Assembly: GCA_049322515.1 (NCBI GenBank) | Contig: JBMOQW010000018.1 | Location: 12,115-76,114 of the forward strand | From: Parasulfuritortus sp049322515 | GTDB lineage: Bacteria > Pseudomonadota > Gammaproteobacteria > Burkholderiales > Thiobacillaceae | DNA length: 64,000 nucleotides | Direction: 5' to 3' | In this document: positions 23,088-31,160 of the stretch, piece by piece | How the letters are laid out: every line of letters begins with the position of its first letter | Position numbering within the stretch: the stretch's first letter is position 1 | Notes under the pieces: generated by a model | The model's input: the letters and a program-made list of their open reading frames with translations, nothing else | Told to the model about the DNA's origin: nothing | Database searches by the model: none | Made by a program: the position numbers and the translations under genes

Positions 23088-24779
23088 TCAGAAACGGGCC
23101 GACACTCCGATGAAACCTCGTAGGGATTTGTCGCCTTCGGCGGCCACCTCCCGGGTCAAGGGCTTGGCGATCTCGACGGTCAGGGACAGACCGCGATCGA
23201 AATGGAACCGTACGCCAAGACCGGCACTGGCGCCAGTGTCGGCACTGTCGCCGCCCTGCGGCGAGCGTTGCCAAACTCTGCCGACATCATAGTAACCGTA
23301 GAGCCGATAGGCCACCGGGCTCGAGAAACGCCGGAGCACGCCTTCGTTGCGCAGTTCCAGCTTGAGCGCCGCGCCATGGTCGCCGACCAGCTCCGAGGCA
23401 TCGTAACCTCGCCCGAACAAATCGCCACCGAAGCCATACAGCTCGGAAGCCAGCAGGTCGTCGAAAGCATACTGGCCACTCAGGGCGGCCAGCAGCGACC
23501 AGTGTTCGGAAAGGGTCTGCACCCGGGCCGCGAACAGGTTCAGCTTGGTGAAATCGACCTTGCCCCCGGCACGGGTCAGCAGCGGATCGCCATTCTTCGA
23601 GGCGCCCAGGCCAGACAAGCCATGGCTGACTTCGACATCGATCAGGTTGGTGCCTCGGTACGCATCGGTACGGTCGTAGGTCAGGCCCAGCCGCACAGGG
23701 CGCAGCTTGTCGGTGCGATCGGTGATGCCAAAGACGTTTTCCTTGCCCCGGTGGCCATTCAGGCTGCCGCGCAGATACAGGTTCTCGCCGCGGCTTCGCA
23801 ACAGGGGATGGCTGTAGGTGAGGCCAAAGGATTCCGATGACGTTTCCAGATTGAGCGGAACGAAGGTGCGGTCCTCCGGCTCGGTCCGCGCGCCGCTCAG
23901 GCTGACATGCAGCTTGCCGCCCTCGCCACCGATCTGTTCCTCATGTTGCAAGGCCAGGTAACGCAGGGCCTTGGACGGGCTGCCGACATATTTCAGACTG
24001 GTATTCTCGTGTCGGCCCAGCCAGTTGGCGGCCTCGCCGTCGAGGATGATGCGCCAGTCGGCCAGTGTCTTGCCGCCTCGGTTGTCGACGCTGGCGCCGG
24101 CCGACCAACGCTTCTCGGAGACTTGCAGGATCAGCTCGGCCGCACCCGGCGCCTGCTTGGCCGGCGCCAGGATGGCGCGGGCATGCACCCCGGGCAGGTC
24201 GTTGATGAGCAGGAGATAGCGCTCGAGCGCCTGGCTGGTGAGCGGGCGAGTGGCGGCAATCTTGCGTGCGTAGGCATCGATCCGCGGACTCTTCGGCGGC
24301 GCCGGTTCCGCAGCGTAGGACACCTCAGCAACATAACCTTCCACGGCCCGCAATTTCACCCGGCCTGTCTCGATCGCCTGCGCAGGCACCACCACCTGGG
24401 ACAGGAAATAGCCATCATTGCGATAGCGGGCGGTGAGGGTGTTGGCCAGGCCATACAGGTCACGCAGCGACATCTCCTTGCCGAGGTACGGCGCCAGCGT
24501 TGCTCGCAAGGTGTCCTGGGAATACACCGTGGCGCCTTCCAGCTGGATGTCCCGAACCGTGAACCGGACCCCCTCTGCACCCTCCGGAACCGTCTGCTCG
24601 CGCAAGGTCGGGACCATGCCCCCCGCCTGTCCCCGGGCACGGGGCTCGGCCTTGAATTGCTTTTCGAGCTGGCCGGGCAGGAGATTGCCTGGAATGCCGG
24701 TCTGCGCCAAGGCCACACTGGACAGCGAAAGTCCCAGGCAGACGAGCAGACAGCGACGGGATCGGGAGATGAGGTTCAT
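23088..24779 (-). CDS. TpsB-type outer-membrane transporter (ShlB/FhaC/HecB family)
   Basis: A 563-residue protein with signal peptide (1-25, ALA-Q), a POTRA_2-type region (about 68-150, VRDIQLEGATVYSQDTL; then ShlB POTRA 150-225) and a C-terminal 16-strand barrel ending in GFIGVSARF with the terminal Phe of outer-membrane proteins. The family motif FGGDLFGRGYD (about residue 455-466) corresponds to the conserved L6 loop region. It would export the TpsA protein encoded next. It is the first gene of the tpsB-tpsA-caspase operon, and its upstream DNA is now the left end of the integrated element. Confidence 0.9.
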   Translation of the reverse strand: MNLISRSRRCLLVCLGLSLSSVALAQTGIPGNLLPGQLEKQFKAEPRARGQAGGMVPTLREQTVPEGAEGVRFTVRDIQLEGATVYSQDTLRATLAPYLGKEMSLRDLYGLANTLTARYRNDGYFLSQVVVPAQAIETGRVKLRAVEGYVAEVSYAAEPAPPKSPRIDAYARKIAATRPLTSQALERYLLLINDLPGVHARAILAPAKQAPGAAELILQVSEKRWSAGASVDNRGGKTLADWRIILDGEAANWLGRHENTSLKYVGSPSKALRYLALQHEEQIGGEGGKLHVSLSGARTEPEDRTFVPLNLETSSESFGLTYSHPLLRSRGENLYLRGSLNGHRGKENVFGITDRTDKLRPVRLGLTYDRTDAYRGTNLIDVEVSHGLSGLGASKNGDPLLTRAGGKVDFTKLNLFAARVQTLSEHWSLLAALSGQYAFDDLLASELYGFGGDLFGRGYDASELVGDHGAALKLELRNEGVLRRFSSPVAYRLYGYYDVGRVWQRSPQGGDSADTGASAGLGVRFHFDRGLSLTVEIAKPLTREVAAEGDKSLRGFIGVSARF

Positions 24780-24807
24780 GGCGGGAGCGATCCTCGGAGA
24801 TTAATTA

Positions 24808-24820
24808 TGGCGGAGCGGTG
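24808..24820. other. Possible left attachment site (attL-like)
   Basis: TGGCGGAGCGGTG equals the reverse complement of the tRNA-Ser 3' end (33889-33902, TGGCGGAAGCGGTG) with one A missing. It is in the same orientation and just outside the left arm repeats. The match is short and imperfect, so this is a candidate only. Confidence 0.4.
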
Positions 24821-24880
24821 TCTTTCATATTGTTGCGTGCAAGCCACACCGTTACTTGCATTTACCAATGTTGGCAATTG

Positions 24881-24904
24881 CAGTTACCACGGCAGTTACC
24901 ACGG
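24881..24904. repeat. Integrase arm-type direct repeats, left end
   Basis: CAGTTACCACGG occurs twice in tandem (24881-24892 and 24893-24904). The same core occurs at the integrase end (33714-33774), which fits arm-binding sites of a tyrosine integrase on both sides of the element. The stretch 24905-25005 has no gene that I can support. Confidence 0.6.
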
Positions 24905-25005
24905 ATTGCATTCGCTTCCATCCAATTGTGCCAGATTTGTCTGGTGGACGGCCGCGCCGCCTAAGAAGAAAAATCGCTGCCGTTGGTTCATGTGCCCTTC
25001 AAATG

Positions 25006-25026
25006 AAAAACCCCGCCGAAGCGGGG
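25006..25026 (-). terminator. Rho-independent terminator at the left end of the element
   Basis: Read on the - strand, CCCCGC-TTCG-GCGGGG is followed by TTTTT. It would stop leftward transcription of the satellite genes before the tpsB operon. Confidence 0.8.
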
Positions 25027-25163
25027 CAGTACCTGCGCATCCATTCATCCTGTAATGAATCTCAGGCTGAGGCGGATTGTTCGCTCTCGCGCCTTACGTC
25101 CATGTTCACGCAGATCAGGCCATGACCGCCTGACTGACCGGCCCGGCTCAATGCCTCCATGGG

Positions 25164-25331
25164 CTACCTCATCCTGTTGCTTCTATGGGTTGGAGCCTTG
25201 TGGTGGCAATGAGTCGGCGCATAGACCAACTTCCACCAACTCCAGGCCATGTATGCGAAGACGCCAACCAACAGCAGTGGCCCAACGATAACCGCCGTTG
25301 CAAAGACGATGAATCCAATGAATGCAAACAT
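25164..25331 (-). CDS. Small single-pass membrane protein, holin-like candidate
   Basis: A 55-residue frame beginning MFAFIGFIVF. Residues 2-34 form a long hydrophobic segment ending in Trp-rich MAWSWW, followed by a basic His-rich tail (HCHHK...HRSNRMR). No convincing ribosome site is visible, but TATAAT lies six bases before the ATG, so a near-leaderless transcript is possible. It is the last frame of the element, downstream of the capsid gene. Small membrane proteins at that position in phages are often holins; there is no direct evidence here. Confidence 0.4.
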   Translation of the reverse strand: MFAFIGFIVFATAVIVGPLLLVGVFAYMAWSWWKLVYAPTHCHHKAPTHRSNRMR

Positions 25332-25344
25332 GGGGCCATTATAG

Positions 25345-25369
25345 AAAAAACCCCGTCACGTGGGAGGGG
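25345..25369 (-). terminator. Possible terminator after the capsid gene
   Basis: On the - strand CCCC and GGGG flank an inner CACGTG palindrome and are followed by TTTTTT. The stem is imperfect, but the T-run is clear. It lies about 175 bases after the capsid stop. The stretch 25370-25542 shows no supported gene. Confidence 0.5.
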
Positions 25370-25542
25370 TAGTGATGCACCTCGAAACTGTTGTTTAGAC
25401 GAGCTAGGGTTCGTGCATCGTGCTCGGCATCAGTCGCATGGAGAAGCTTTGCCGGGCCCCTTGTCAGGCCATTTCCGAAGTCACCCGCTTGCCACCAGCT
25501 ATGGCCTGACTGTCTCGCTGGCGGCAGGTTTCCGGGTATGCG

Positions 25543-27351
25543 TTACGAAGTCACGATGTCTTTGCACACTGCGAAGCTGGCCACACGGCGAACAGCCACA
25601 TCGCAATCGAGCAGGGCCACGACACGCTTGCCGCCAGAGGTGGACAGGGTGTAGGGGTCCAGCATGATGTCCAGGCCGCCCCACATGCCGATCAGCACGT
25701 CAGACCAAAGACCCATGAGCAAGGCGCTCAGGTTGGTGCCGGTGCCTTTCGTTAGGTTGCTGGGGATATGAGTGGAGGCGCCGGCGCGGTAGCCGTTCAT
25801 GGAGCCGTAACCCTCCTGCGTGCCGTTCTCCCACATCCAGCCAGTACCAGCATCGCCGCTTACCTTCAATGTACCTTTCGCTTTGCGGCGAACGGCCGGG
25901 GTGGTGACATAGGCAAGGCCGGAGGAACCGCCATTGGCCAGAGTCATGTGCAGGGCCTCTTCGAGCTGCAGCAGGTGATCCCAGGTCAAAGCCCCGCCGT
26001 TGGTGCCGATGGCCACAGATCCAATTCCGGACTGGTTCATGACGCCAAGAGGCTCGGCGCCGGTCCCGGAGCCGTTGAACACGGCGGCATCCAGGGCCTG
26101 GCCAAGCACCGCGGCCAGGTCGGAGCGAATCAGACTTTCGATGTCCGGGCTCGATTGCAGCAGCAGACGGCGGGAGAAGTCAGTAAAGGCCCCCACGGTC
26201 TTCGGGGTCAGAGTGATTTGTCCGAAGACAGCCTGGCTTTCAGTGGGGGCGCTGCCCTCATTGAGCCAGTAAGCCGTGGCGGTACCAGTCTGCGTGGGCA
26301 CCGCCAGGTTGCCGTGCAGATCGGCCAGCAGGGTCGCGCCCAGTTCCATGGCCAGGGAGCGTTCGCGCAGCAGGCTGACGAACGCCGCGCCGAGATGATC
26401 CGTACCGACCAGGTTACCGCCTGCACTGGCGGTACCCACAACCAGGTCGCGCTGGTGCGATGCACTGAGCACTTCGGCGGGAATCAGGATGCCTTTCGCA
26501 TCCTTCTGCAAGCGGTCGGCGGTTGCGCGTGAACACTCCATCTCGAAGCTACCTTCGCGCATGGCATAGGCCGGATCGCCCAGGCAGAGGATGGCGCGGG
26601 CCAGGCTGTAGCGCTCGATCTCCCGCTGGTTCAGGCCGATGTCCGGGGACTCGGCCGGGCGCAGGCTGGTGGCCGGCTTGACGCGCGCCAGAACCTGGGC
26701 ACGGAAGGCGTCCACGCTGGTGCCGTCCTCGATGGCACGATCCGCCAGGTCTTGCATGTTGTGCTGACGGCCCATGGCGGTGATCTCACGCATGCGCTCA
26801 CGCTCCACCTCGATGCCTTGGGAGGTCGCCCGGCGTTGCGAACGGGACAGATGGAGGGTGTCGTTTTCGGTAACGGTGATGTCGTTCATTTGGTGTCCTT
26901 TCAGGGAACGGAAGAAACCGGCCTGGGTGTCCGCAGGCACGCTCACCAAGCTGGCTTCATAGGGCTGCCAGGCGAAGTAGACCGTGCGGCCGGTTTCTTT
27001 GATGGGGTCGAGAAGTCGATAGCCGACGGAGAGGTTACGGACGATGCCGGCCTTCACGTCTTTCAGGATTTGCTGCGCCAGCTCGCTGGTGCCGAAGCGG
27101 GCGAGGCCTCTCAGCTTGCGTCCTTCGACGCGCAGCTGTTCGACCACGCCAACGTTCAGCTGGCGGGTGTCGTGCTGAACGATCAGAGGCAGCGGTGCCC
27201 GGCGTAGGTCCAGGTGAGCGGGATCGTGGGAGAGCACCTCGAGGTACTCGCCACGCTCCACCGGCTCTTCACTGGAGACCGTGCAGGGGACCGCATCGCC
27301 CTGGACATCAGCGGCCCGGAACTCGATGGCGCGAAATTGCAGTTCAGGCAT
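25543..27351 (-). CDS. HK97-type prohead protease fused to major capsid protein
   Basis: A 602-residue protein with start at 27351 supported by GGAGG seven bases upstream. Residues about 1-160 are an HK97 (U35/S78-type) prohead protease with His60 (IVQHDTRQ) and Ser108 (RNLSVGYR). Residues about 165-300 form a charged delta-like scaffold segment, and 330-602 the HK97 capsid fold (GNLAVPTQTGTATAYW, GALTDF-like AFTDFSRRLL, TPAVRRKAKG). Protease-capsid fusions are known in some siphophages and satellites. No portal or terminase gene accompanies it, which suggests that the element makes its own (perhaps small) capsids but borrows packaging and tails from a helper. The catalytic residues are inferred from family position. 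Confidence 0.85.
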   Translation of the reverse strand: MPELQFRAIEFRAADVQGDAVPCTVSSEEPVERGEYLEVLSHDPAHLDLRRAPLPLIVQHDTRQLNVGVVEQLRVEGRKLRGLARFGTSELAQQILKDVKAGIVRNLSVGYRLLDPIKETGRTVYFAWQPYEASLVSVPADTQAGFFRSLKGHQMNDITVTENDTLHLSRSQRRATSQGIEVERERMREITAMGRQHNMQDLADRAIEDGTSVDAFRAQVLARVKPATSLRPAESPDIGLNQREIERYSLARAILCLGDPAYAMREGSFEMECSRATADRLQKDAKGILIPAEVLSASHQRDLVVGTASAGGNLVGTDHLGAAFVSLLRERSLAMELGATLLADLHGNLAVPTQTGTATAYWLNEGSAPTESQAVFGQITLTPKTVGAFTDFSRRLLLQSSPDIESLIRSDLAAVLGQALDAAVFNGSGTGAEPLGVMNQSGIGSVAIGTNGGALTWDHLLQLEEALHMTLANGGSSGLAYVTTPAVRRKAKGTLKVSGDAGTGWMWENGTQEGYGSMNGYRAGASTHIPSNLTKGTGTNLSALLMGLWSDVLIGMWGGLDIMLDPYTLSTSGGKRVVALLDCDVAVRRVASFAVCKDIVTS

Positions 27352-27552
27352 GGGTAGCCCTCCAATTGCGGCCAGGCCACCCAAAGCGAAAACGGGCGCC
27401 GGCCATGAAAATCCCAGCCTTGGGTAGGCTGGCCTTCTCGCTCTGACCGGCGCCCGCCAGGTGTGCAGGCGTGAGCACAATGCGGCGCCCCCGCTTTCGG
27501 AATCCCACCAGCGCGCGGCAATGGTGCAATGCGTCGAAAGCTCGAACATGGC

Positions 27553-27587
27553 ACATCATCCTGGCGCTACCTTGCGTAGTCTTTCCA
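27553..27587 (-). promoter_or_regulatory. Putative satellite promoter/operator, copy upstream of the capsid gene
   Basis: On the - strand TGGAAAGACTA (27577-27587) and ATGATGT (27553-27559) occur with the same 24-base register as at 31116-31150 ahead of alpA. The leader between this site and the capsid start (27352-27552) has no supported gene. A shared promoter or activator site is inferred. Confidence 0.5.
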
Positions 27588-27613
27588 AATAACCGGGCGT
27601 GCAAACTGGAAAA

Positions 27614-27949
27614 TCAATGCCGTGTCCGATCACCAGTGATTTCAAAACGCAACCCTTGCTCTCGGGCAATGCGCAAATGCTCACTCAACACGCCAGAGGA
27701 ACCGTTCGCCAAGGCCTGCAACTGCGCTTGCAGCTCGGACAAGGGTTCGCTGGTGTCTAGGGTGCTTTCCTGGGCCAGAACAGCCAAGCAACGCCTCAGG
27801 TTCTCGGCATGCAGATAGTGGTAAAGCACAAGATCGGCGAAGGACTGGCCATCGATGCCTATCATCAAGTCTGGGTTGGAGACCCTGACCCCTAACTGCT
27901 CCAGTCGCTCACTATTGCCCGTTTCACCTTTATTGGTCTCAGTAGCCAT
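27614..27949 (-). CDS. Hypothetical satellite protein
   Basis: A 111-residue soluble protein, Gln- and Leu-rich, predicted mostly helical (LYHYLHAENLRRCLAVLAQE, LSELQAQLQALAN). GAGG is nine bases ahead of the ATG. I do not recognise a family. It sits between the primase and the capsid gene, upstream of the second promoter-like motif, and may be a small regulatory or scaffold protein. Confidence 0.6.
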   Translation of the reverse strand: MATETNKGETGNSERLEQLGVRVSNPDLMIGIDGQSFADLVLYHYLHAENLRRCLAVLAQESTLDTSEPLSELQAQLQALANGSSGVLSEHLRIAREQGLRFEITGDRTRH

Positions 27950-28058
27950 GCTTACTTACCTCTCATATCAACAGAAAATCAAAAAAAACGCGGGGTCCGA
28001 ACGACCCGTAATTGGGGCTTTTGGGAAGGACCCGCGCCACCCTGGCCACCCTGGTTAC

Positions 28059-28128
28059 CGCCTATCGAAAAAGTCGAATAAGTCGAATCACTTCGGTTAT
28101 TCGAGTTTTTCGACTTATTCGATAGGCG
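28059..28128. repeat. Long inverted repeat with TCGAA iterons, possible replication origin
   Basis: CGCCTATCGAA at 28059 and its complement ending at 28128 start a 70-base imperfect inverted repeat whose arms agree at about 27 of 31 positions. Each arm repeats TCGAA three times at 8-base intervals. It lies just downstream of the primase gene, in an AT-rich patch. Origin, operator and transcription attenuator are all possible. A 69-codon frame (27979-28188, -) crosses it and may be fortuitous. Confidence 0.55.
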
Positions 28129-28194
28129 AGGCAGTGCGGCTTGCATGTCACTGACTGGAAAAGAAAAACTGTTCTCAGTTGGTTTCATGGCGAA

Positions 28195-30597
28195 TCACTC
28201 GGCTTTGTCGAAGCACTTGGGGTTAACCCGATACCAGACGGAAGGCGGCGCCCCCCGGTTGGGTTCCTTGAACTCGCGCAGGATGTCCCGCTGCACCAAG
28301 CGTTCAGCCGCCTTGGCCAGGCGCTCCACGGCCCGGAAACGCCCCTCCATGGCCTTCTGGCAGGCTGAGCGCTTGAAGCTGGGAAGGCGGTTAGCCTTGG
28401 CCCACTTCAGGATGGCCATGGCATCCCCGTCCACGCTGTCCGCCCCCAGCAGGCCGAAGGCCTCCATGGCATGGGGAATCAGAAGGCGGCATAGTTCCAC
28501 CGCCCGTTCCACCGCCACCTGGGACACGCTGTCCGCCTTGGGGCCCAGGTCGGCTATCTCCAGCAGGCCAGCCACCCGCGCGGCGGCGCCTGGCAGCTTG
28601 CTGGTCCAGTCCAGGATGGACTCGAACTTTCCGCCCTCCCCCTGGCCCGCCTCAATCTCCTCGGCGAAGTCCAGCCAGGCCTCGCGTGCCGGCTCGGTGA
28701 AGGGCAGGACGCGGGGCTTACCCGGTACCAGCTCGCGGCCTTCCAACAGGCCGAAGATGCCGTCCTCCCAGGCCTGGCGAGTGGTCTCGGAGATCGATGC
28801 CCGGCGGCGTACATCCCGCTTGCCGACATTGCTTTCAGGGATACCGTAGAGAAAGCGCGCCAACAGCCCCGAGTCGCGGAAGCGCCGACCGCTAGCCACG
28901 TCCGCCAGGACGCCGGGCTGAAGGGCCAGGCCGAAGGACAGGGCGGGCCTCTCCAGGTAAGCCTCCCGGTCTGCCCGATCCACGCGCACCGGGCTTCCGG
29001 CATGTCCTTGAAGGAACACGTCCAGGCTGGCATTGCCGCCCGAGTACAGACCCGCCATGACCAGGAAGATGCCGGCCTCGTCGGTCAGCACCGCCATACG
29101 TTCGCCTTGCCTCACCAGCAGGTTTTGCAGGGTTTCCGCCGTGGTGTCGCCGGTGAACAGCTTGGGCGGGTGGATCTCCAGGGGCATGTCTTCCTCTTCC
29201 CTGGCGGCCTCTTCCCTCAATCTGGCACGGGCTTCGTCGCTATCGGCGGCTGCGGCGTCCTTGGTCAGCTTCTCGATGCGCTTCTTCGCCACGGCGCGGG
29301 CGGCATTGACCTGGGCAATCTCGCGCCGGCGCCGGTCCCGCTCCAGCTTCTCCCAGCGCAGCAGAGGGGCGGCCAGGGCGTTGATGACGGCAGTCTTCCG
29401 GCTGCCCGATTGCATGGCTACCAAGAGCCACAGGGCCAGGGGCTCGGTGTAGTCATCATCGTCGCCGTAGGGCGCGACTTCGTAGCGGCGTTGCAAGCAG
29501 GTGGCCAGCACCGCCAAGGCCAGCAGGGTGGCCATGGCCTCGGGGGTCTGCGTACTGTCCGCTACCGCCTTGGCCATGTCGCCCACCCAGCCGGGCAACA
29601 AGGTGGCCGGGATGCCCGGCACCCGGATCGAGCCGGGCAGCATGGGGTCCGGCCATTCATCTGCATGCCGCGGATCGTCAGAATGGCGCAGGTTGGCCGT
29701 TCTCTGATCGGGTGCTGGGTTGGTATTCACCCGGCGCGGCGCCCGCCATCCGGCGTCGCTGGCCAGGGCGTAGAGGGTCGCGCCGGTGACGGCGCCAGGC
29801 GTGAAGCTCTTCCAATGTCCGGCCAAGGCCTTCTCACCTGGGTACTTCCCGGACTTCGCGCTCCAGGCGTTCCAGACATGCAGCGCACCCGCGCCCAGCT
29901 CGGCATGGATGGCCATGCCGATCTTGATCCAATCGTCATAGCCGCAATCTGGAGAGACAAAAGCCAAGGCGGACTCCACCTTGGCCTGGCCGTCGATTGC
30001 AGGCGTCTGCACGGTTGCGCCCCCCGCCGGGCGCCTGGCCTGTTCCACGGTGGCCCTTAGCCGGCGCAGGGCCTCGGGCGGGATCGGGTTCACTTCCAGG
30101 GGGGTGCCTTCCAGGTGGGTGCCGGTGACGGTGAAGAATTGGCGGCCGCAGAAGACTTCGACGCCGATGTCGTTGCTCTTGAACGTCTCGGTCTCGCCCA
30201 GGCAGTAGATGTGCAGGCCGGTACCACTGGGGGACAACTCGGTGTAGCTGGCGCAAGCCTCAACGATGGCCCGGGCGCGGTCGGTCAGTTCGCCCGACTT
30301 TGGGTCTCGGCAGTGGTCCAGGTCGATACCGATCAAGCCGTCCCCGGGAAGGAAGGCGAAGCCGACGCCGCTTGCATCACCGGCCTTCGCCGCAGTGGCA
30401 TGTTCGACCAGGTGGGCACGGTCCTCGGGGGAGCCTTGCTCACCAGTCCGGCGCCGGCCGTTGCAGTAATAGGGCACCTTGCGGGGCTTCTTTTCGCCGT
30501 CCTTCTGTTCGAAACGCCAGACCAGCCATTGGGGCCGATCACGCAAGGCCTGGGGGATGTTGTTGCCGTTGAGCGCCCCATCGAAGCTCATTGGCAT
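28195..30597 (-). CDS. Primase-polymerase/DUF3987 replication protein
   Basis: An 800-residue protein of phage and plasmid type. Residues 1-180 form an archaeo-eukaryotic primase (prim-pol) domain with metal-binding DLD at 92-94 (GIDLDHC), SPSGTGLHIY (about 120-129) and FTVTGTH (about 154-160). Residues about 195-260 form a PriCT-like helical domain (DYDDWIKIGMAIHAELG-like). From about 340 on is a DUF3987 P-loop ATPase with GSRKT as Walker A and VLTDEAG as Walker B region. It should start replication of the excised element. Its start overlaps the end of the zinc-ribbon gene by ten bases. Confidence 0.8.
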   Translation of the reverse strand: MPMSFDGALNGNNIPQALRDRPQWLVWRFEQKDGEKKPRKVPYYCNGRRRTGEQGSPEDRAHLVEHATAAKAGDASGVGFAFLPGDGLIGIDLDHCRDPKSGELTDRARAIVEACASYTELSPSGTGLHIYCLGETETFKSNDIGVEVFCGRQFFTVTGTHLEGTPLEVNPIPPEALRRLRATVEQARRPAGGATVQTPAIDGQAKVESALAFVSPDCGYDDWIKIGMAIHAELGAGALHVWNAWSAKSGKYPGEKALAGHWKSFTPGAVTGATLYALASDAGWRAPRRVNTNPAPDQRTANLRHSDDPRHADEWPDPMLPGSIRVPGIPATLLPGWVGDMAKAVADSTQTPEAMATLLALAVLATCLQRRYEVAPYGDDDDYTEPLALWLLVAMQSGSRKTAVINALAAPLLRWEKLERDRRRREIAQVNAARAVAKKRIEKLTKDAAAADSDEARARLREEAAREEEDMPLEIHPPKLFTGDTTAETLQNLLVRQGERMAVLTDEAGIFLVMAGLYSGGNASLDVFLQGHAGSPVRVDRADREAYLERPALSFGLALQPGVLADVASGRRFRDSGLLARFLYGIPESNVGKRDVRRRASISETTRQAWEDGIFGLLEGRELVPGKPRVLPFTEPAREAWLDFAEEIEAGQGEGGKFESILDWTSKLPGAAARVAGLLEIADLGPKADSVSQVAVERAVELCRLLIPHAMEAFGLLGADSVDGDAMAILKWAKANRLPSFKRSACQKAMEGRFRAVERLAKAAERLVQRDILREFKEPNRGAPPSVWYRVNPKCFDKAE

Positions 30598-30824
30598 CCA
30601 CCCAAGCAGTAACGTTCGCCAGCAGCGCGCAATACCTGGCTGGCCGCACCGGGTGATTTCCTAGCCAGGGCGGCGCAACGATCACAAACGGGCGCCGAAA
30701 ATGCAGCATGACCAGGCCCGCCCAGAGAAAGTGTGAAAGTCACTCGGGACGCCACCTGTGAGCCGACCGGAATCGCCGCCCCGCAGGCGCCACATGCCAG
30801 AACAGTCTTGGTTCTTCTGGTCAT
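30588..30824 (-). CDS. Small zinc-ribbon-like protein
   Basis: A 78-residue protein with CGAC near residue 11 and CDRC near 47, spaced like the two halves of a zinc ribbon, plus a C-terminal CLGGC. It begins two bases after the alpA stop and overlaps the primase start, so the three are co-translated. No family name can be given. Confidence 0.55.
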   Translation of the reverse strand: MTRRTKTVLACGACGAAIPVGSQVASRVTFTLSLGGPGHAAFSAPVCDRCAALARKSPGAASQVLRAAGERYCLGGCQ

Positions 30825-30826
30825 CG

Positions 30827-31063
30827 TCAGGCCCCTTTGCGGCCAGCTTCGATCTTGGCTCGAACCCAGGCTTCCACCTCACTGGCGACGTAGCGGACGG
30901 AGTTGGCACCGCCGATGGTCACCGGGCTCGGGAACGTTGGGTCGTACTGCTTGGATTTCGGGTTTCGGCGCTCAGCCAGGGCGGAACGCCCAAGGCCCGT
31001 GATGCGTTCGACCTCCTGGCGCGTCAGGAGGGCTTCTCGGATGTTGTTGAGTGGTTCGGCCAT
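30827..31063 (-). CDS. AlpA-family excisionase/regulator
   Basis: A 78-residue winged-helix protein of the AlpA/MerR-like type: LLTRQEVERITGLGRSALAERR recognition helix, PTFPSPVTIGGANSVRY wing and EVEAWVRAKI end. AlpA proteins act as excisionase activators or early regulators in P4-like and PICI satellites. It follows a hairpin-forming leader (31090-31109) and a promoter-like repeat (31116-31150). Confidence 0.85.
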   Translation of the reverse strand: MAEPLNNIREALLTRQEVERITGLGRSALAERRNPKSKQYDPTFPSPVTIGGANSVRYVASEVEAWVRAKIEAGRKGA

Positions 31064-31089
31064 GCTTTCCGTTTCCTTATGAAACGCCG

Positions 31090-31109
31090 GATCGGGATTG
31101 ATCCGGACA
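31090..31109. promoter_or_regulatory. Perfect inverted repeat in the alpA leader
   Basis: CCGGATC and GATCCGG (7 bp) flank a 6-base centre within the alpA 5' region. It could be an operator for AlpA or the HTH protein, or an RNA hairpin covering the leader. Confidence 0.5.
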
Positions 31110-31115
31110 TGGCGA

Positions 31116-31150
31116 ACATCATTGCGGTGTAGGCTTGGCTAGTCTTTCCA
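31116..31150 (-). promoter_or_regulatory. Putative satellite promoter/operator, copy upstream of alpA
   Basis: On the - strand TGGAAAGACTA (31140-31150) and ATGATGT (31116-31122) repeat the arrangement found at 27553-27587. The identical spacing at two gene starts suggests a common regulator, possibly an element or helper-phage activator. Confidence 0.5.
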
Positions 31151-31160
31151 GACAACAAAA

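Noticed and set aside
23059..23274. N-terminal extension of the TpsA frame
   Set aside because: It reads through the tpsB 3' end in another frame, while the ATG at 23058 has GAGGAGG and a proper signal peptide.
18808..23292. Long + frames opposite the tpsA gene
   Set aside because: They are the high-GC antisense shadow of a repetitive gene and lack ribosome sites and domains.
28059..28128. CRISPR array
   Set aside because: The TCGAA units are only 5 bases with 3-base gaps inside a palindrome; no 28-37 base repeats with spacers are present anywhere in the window.
27979..28188. 69-codon - frame after the primase gene
   Set aside because: It starts seven bases after the primase stop and could be real, but it is low-complexity and coincides with the inverted repeat; support is too weak.
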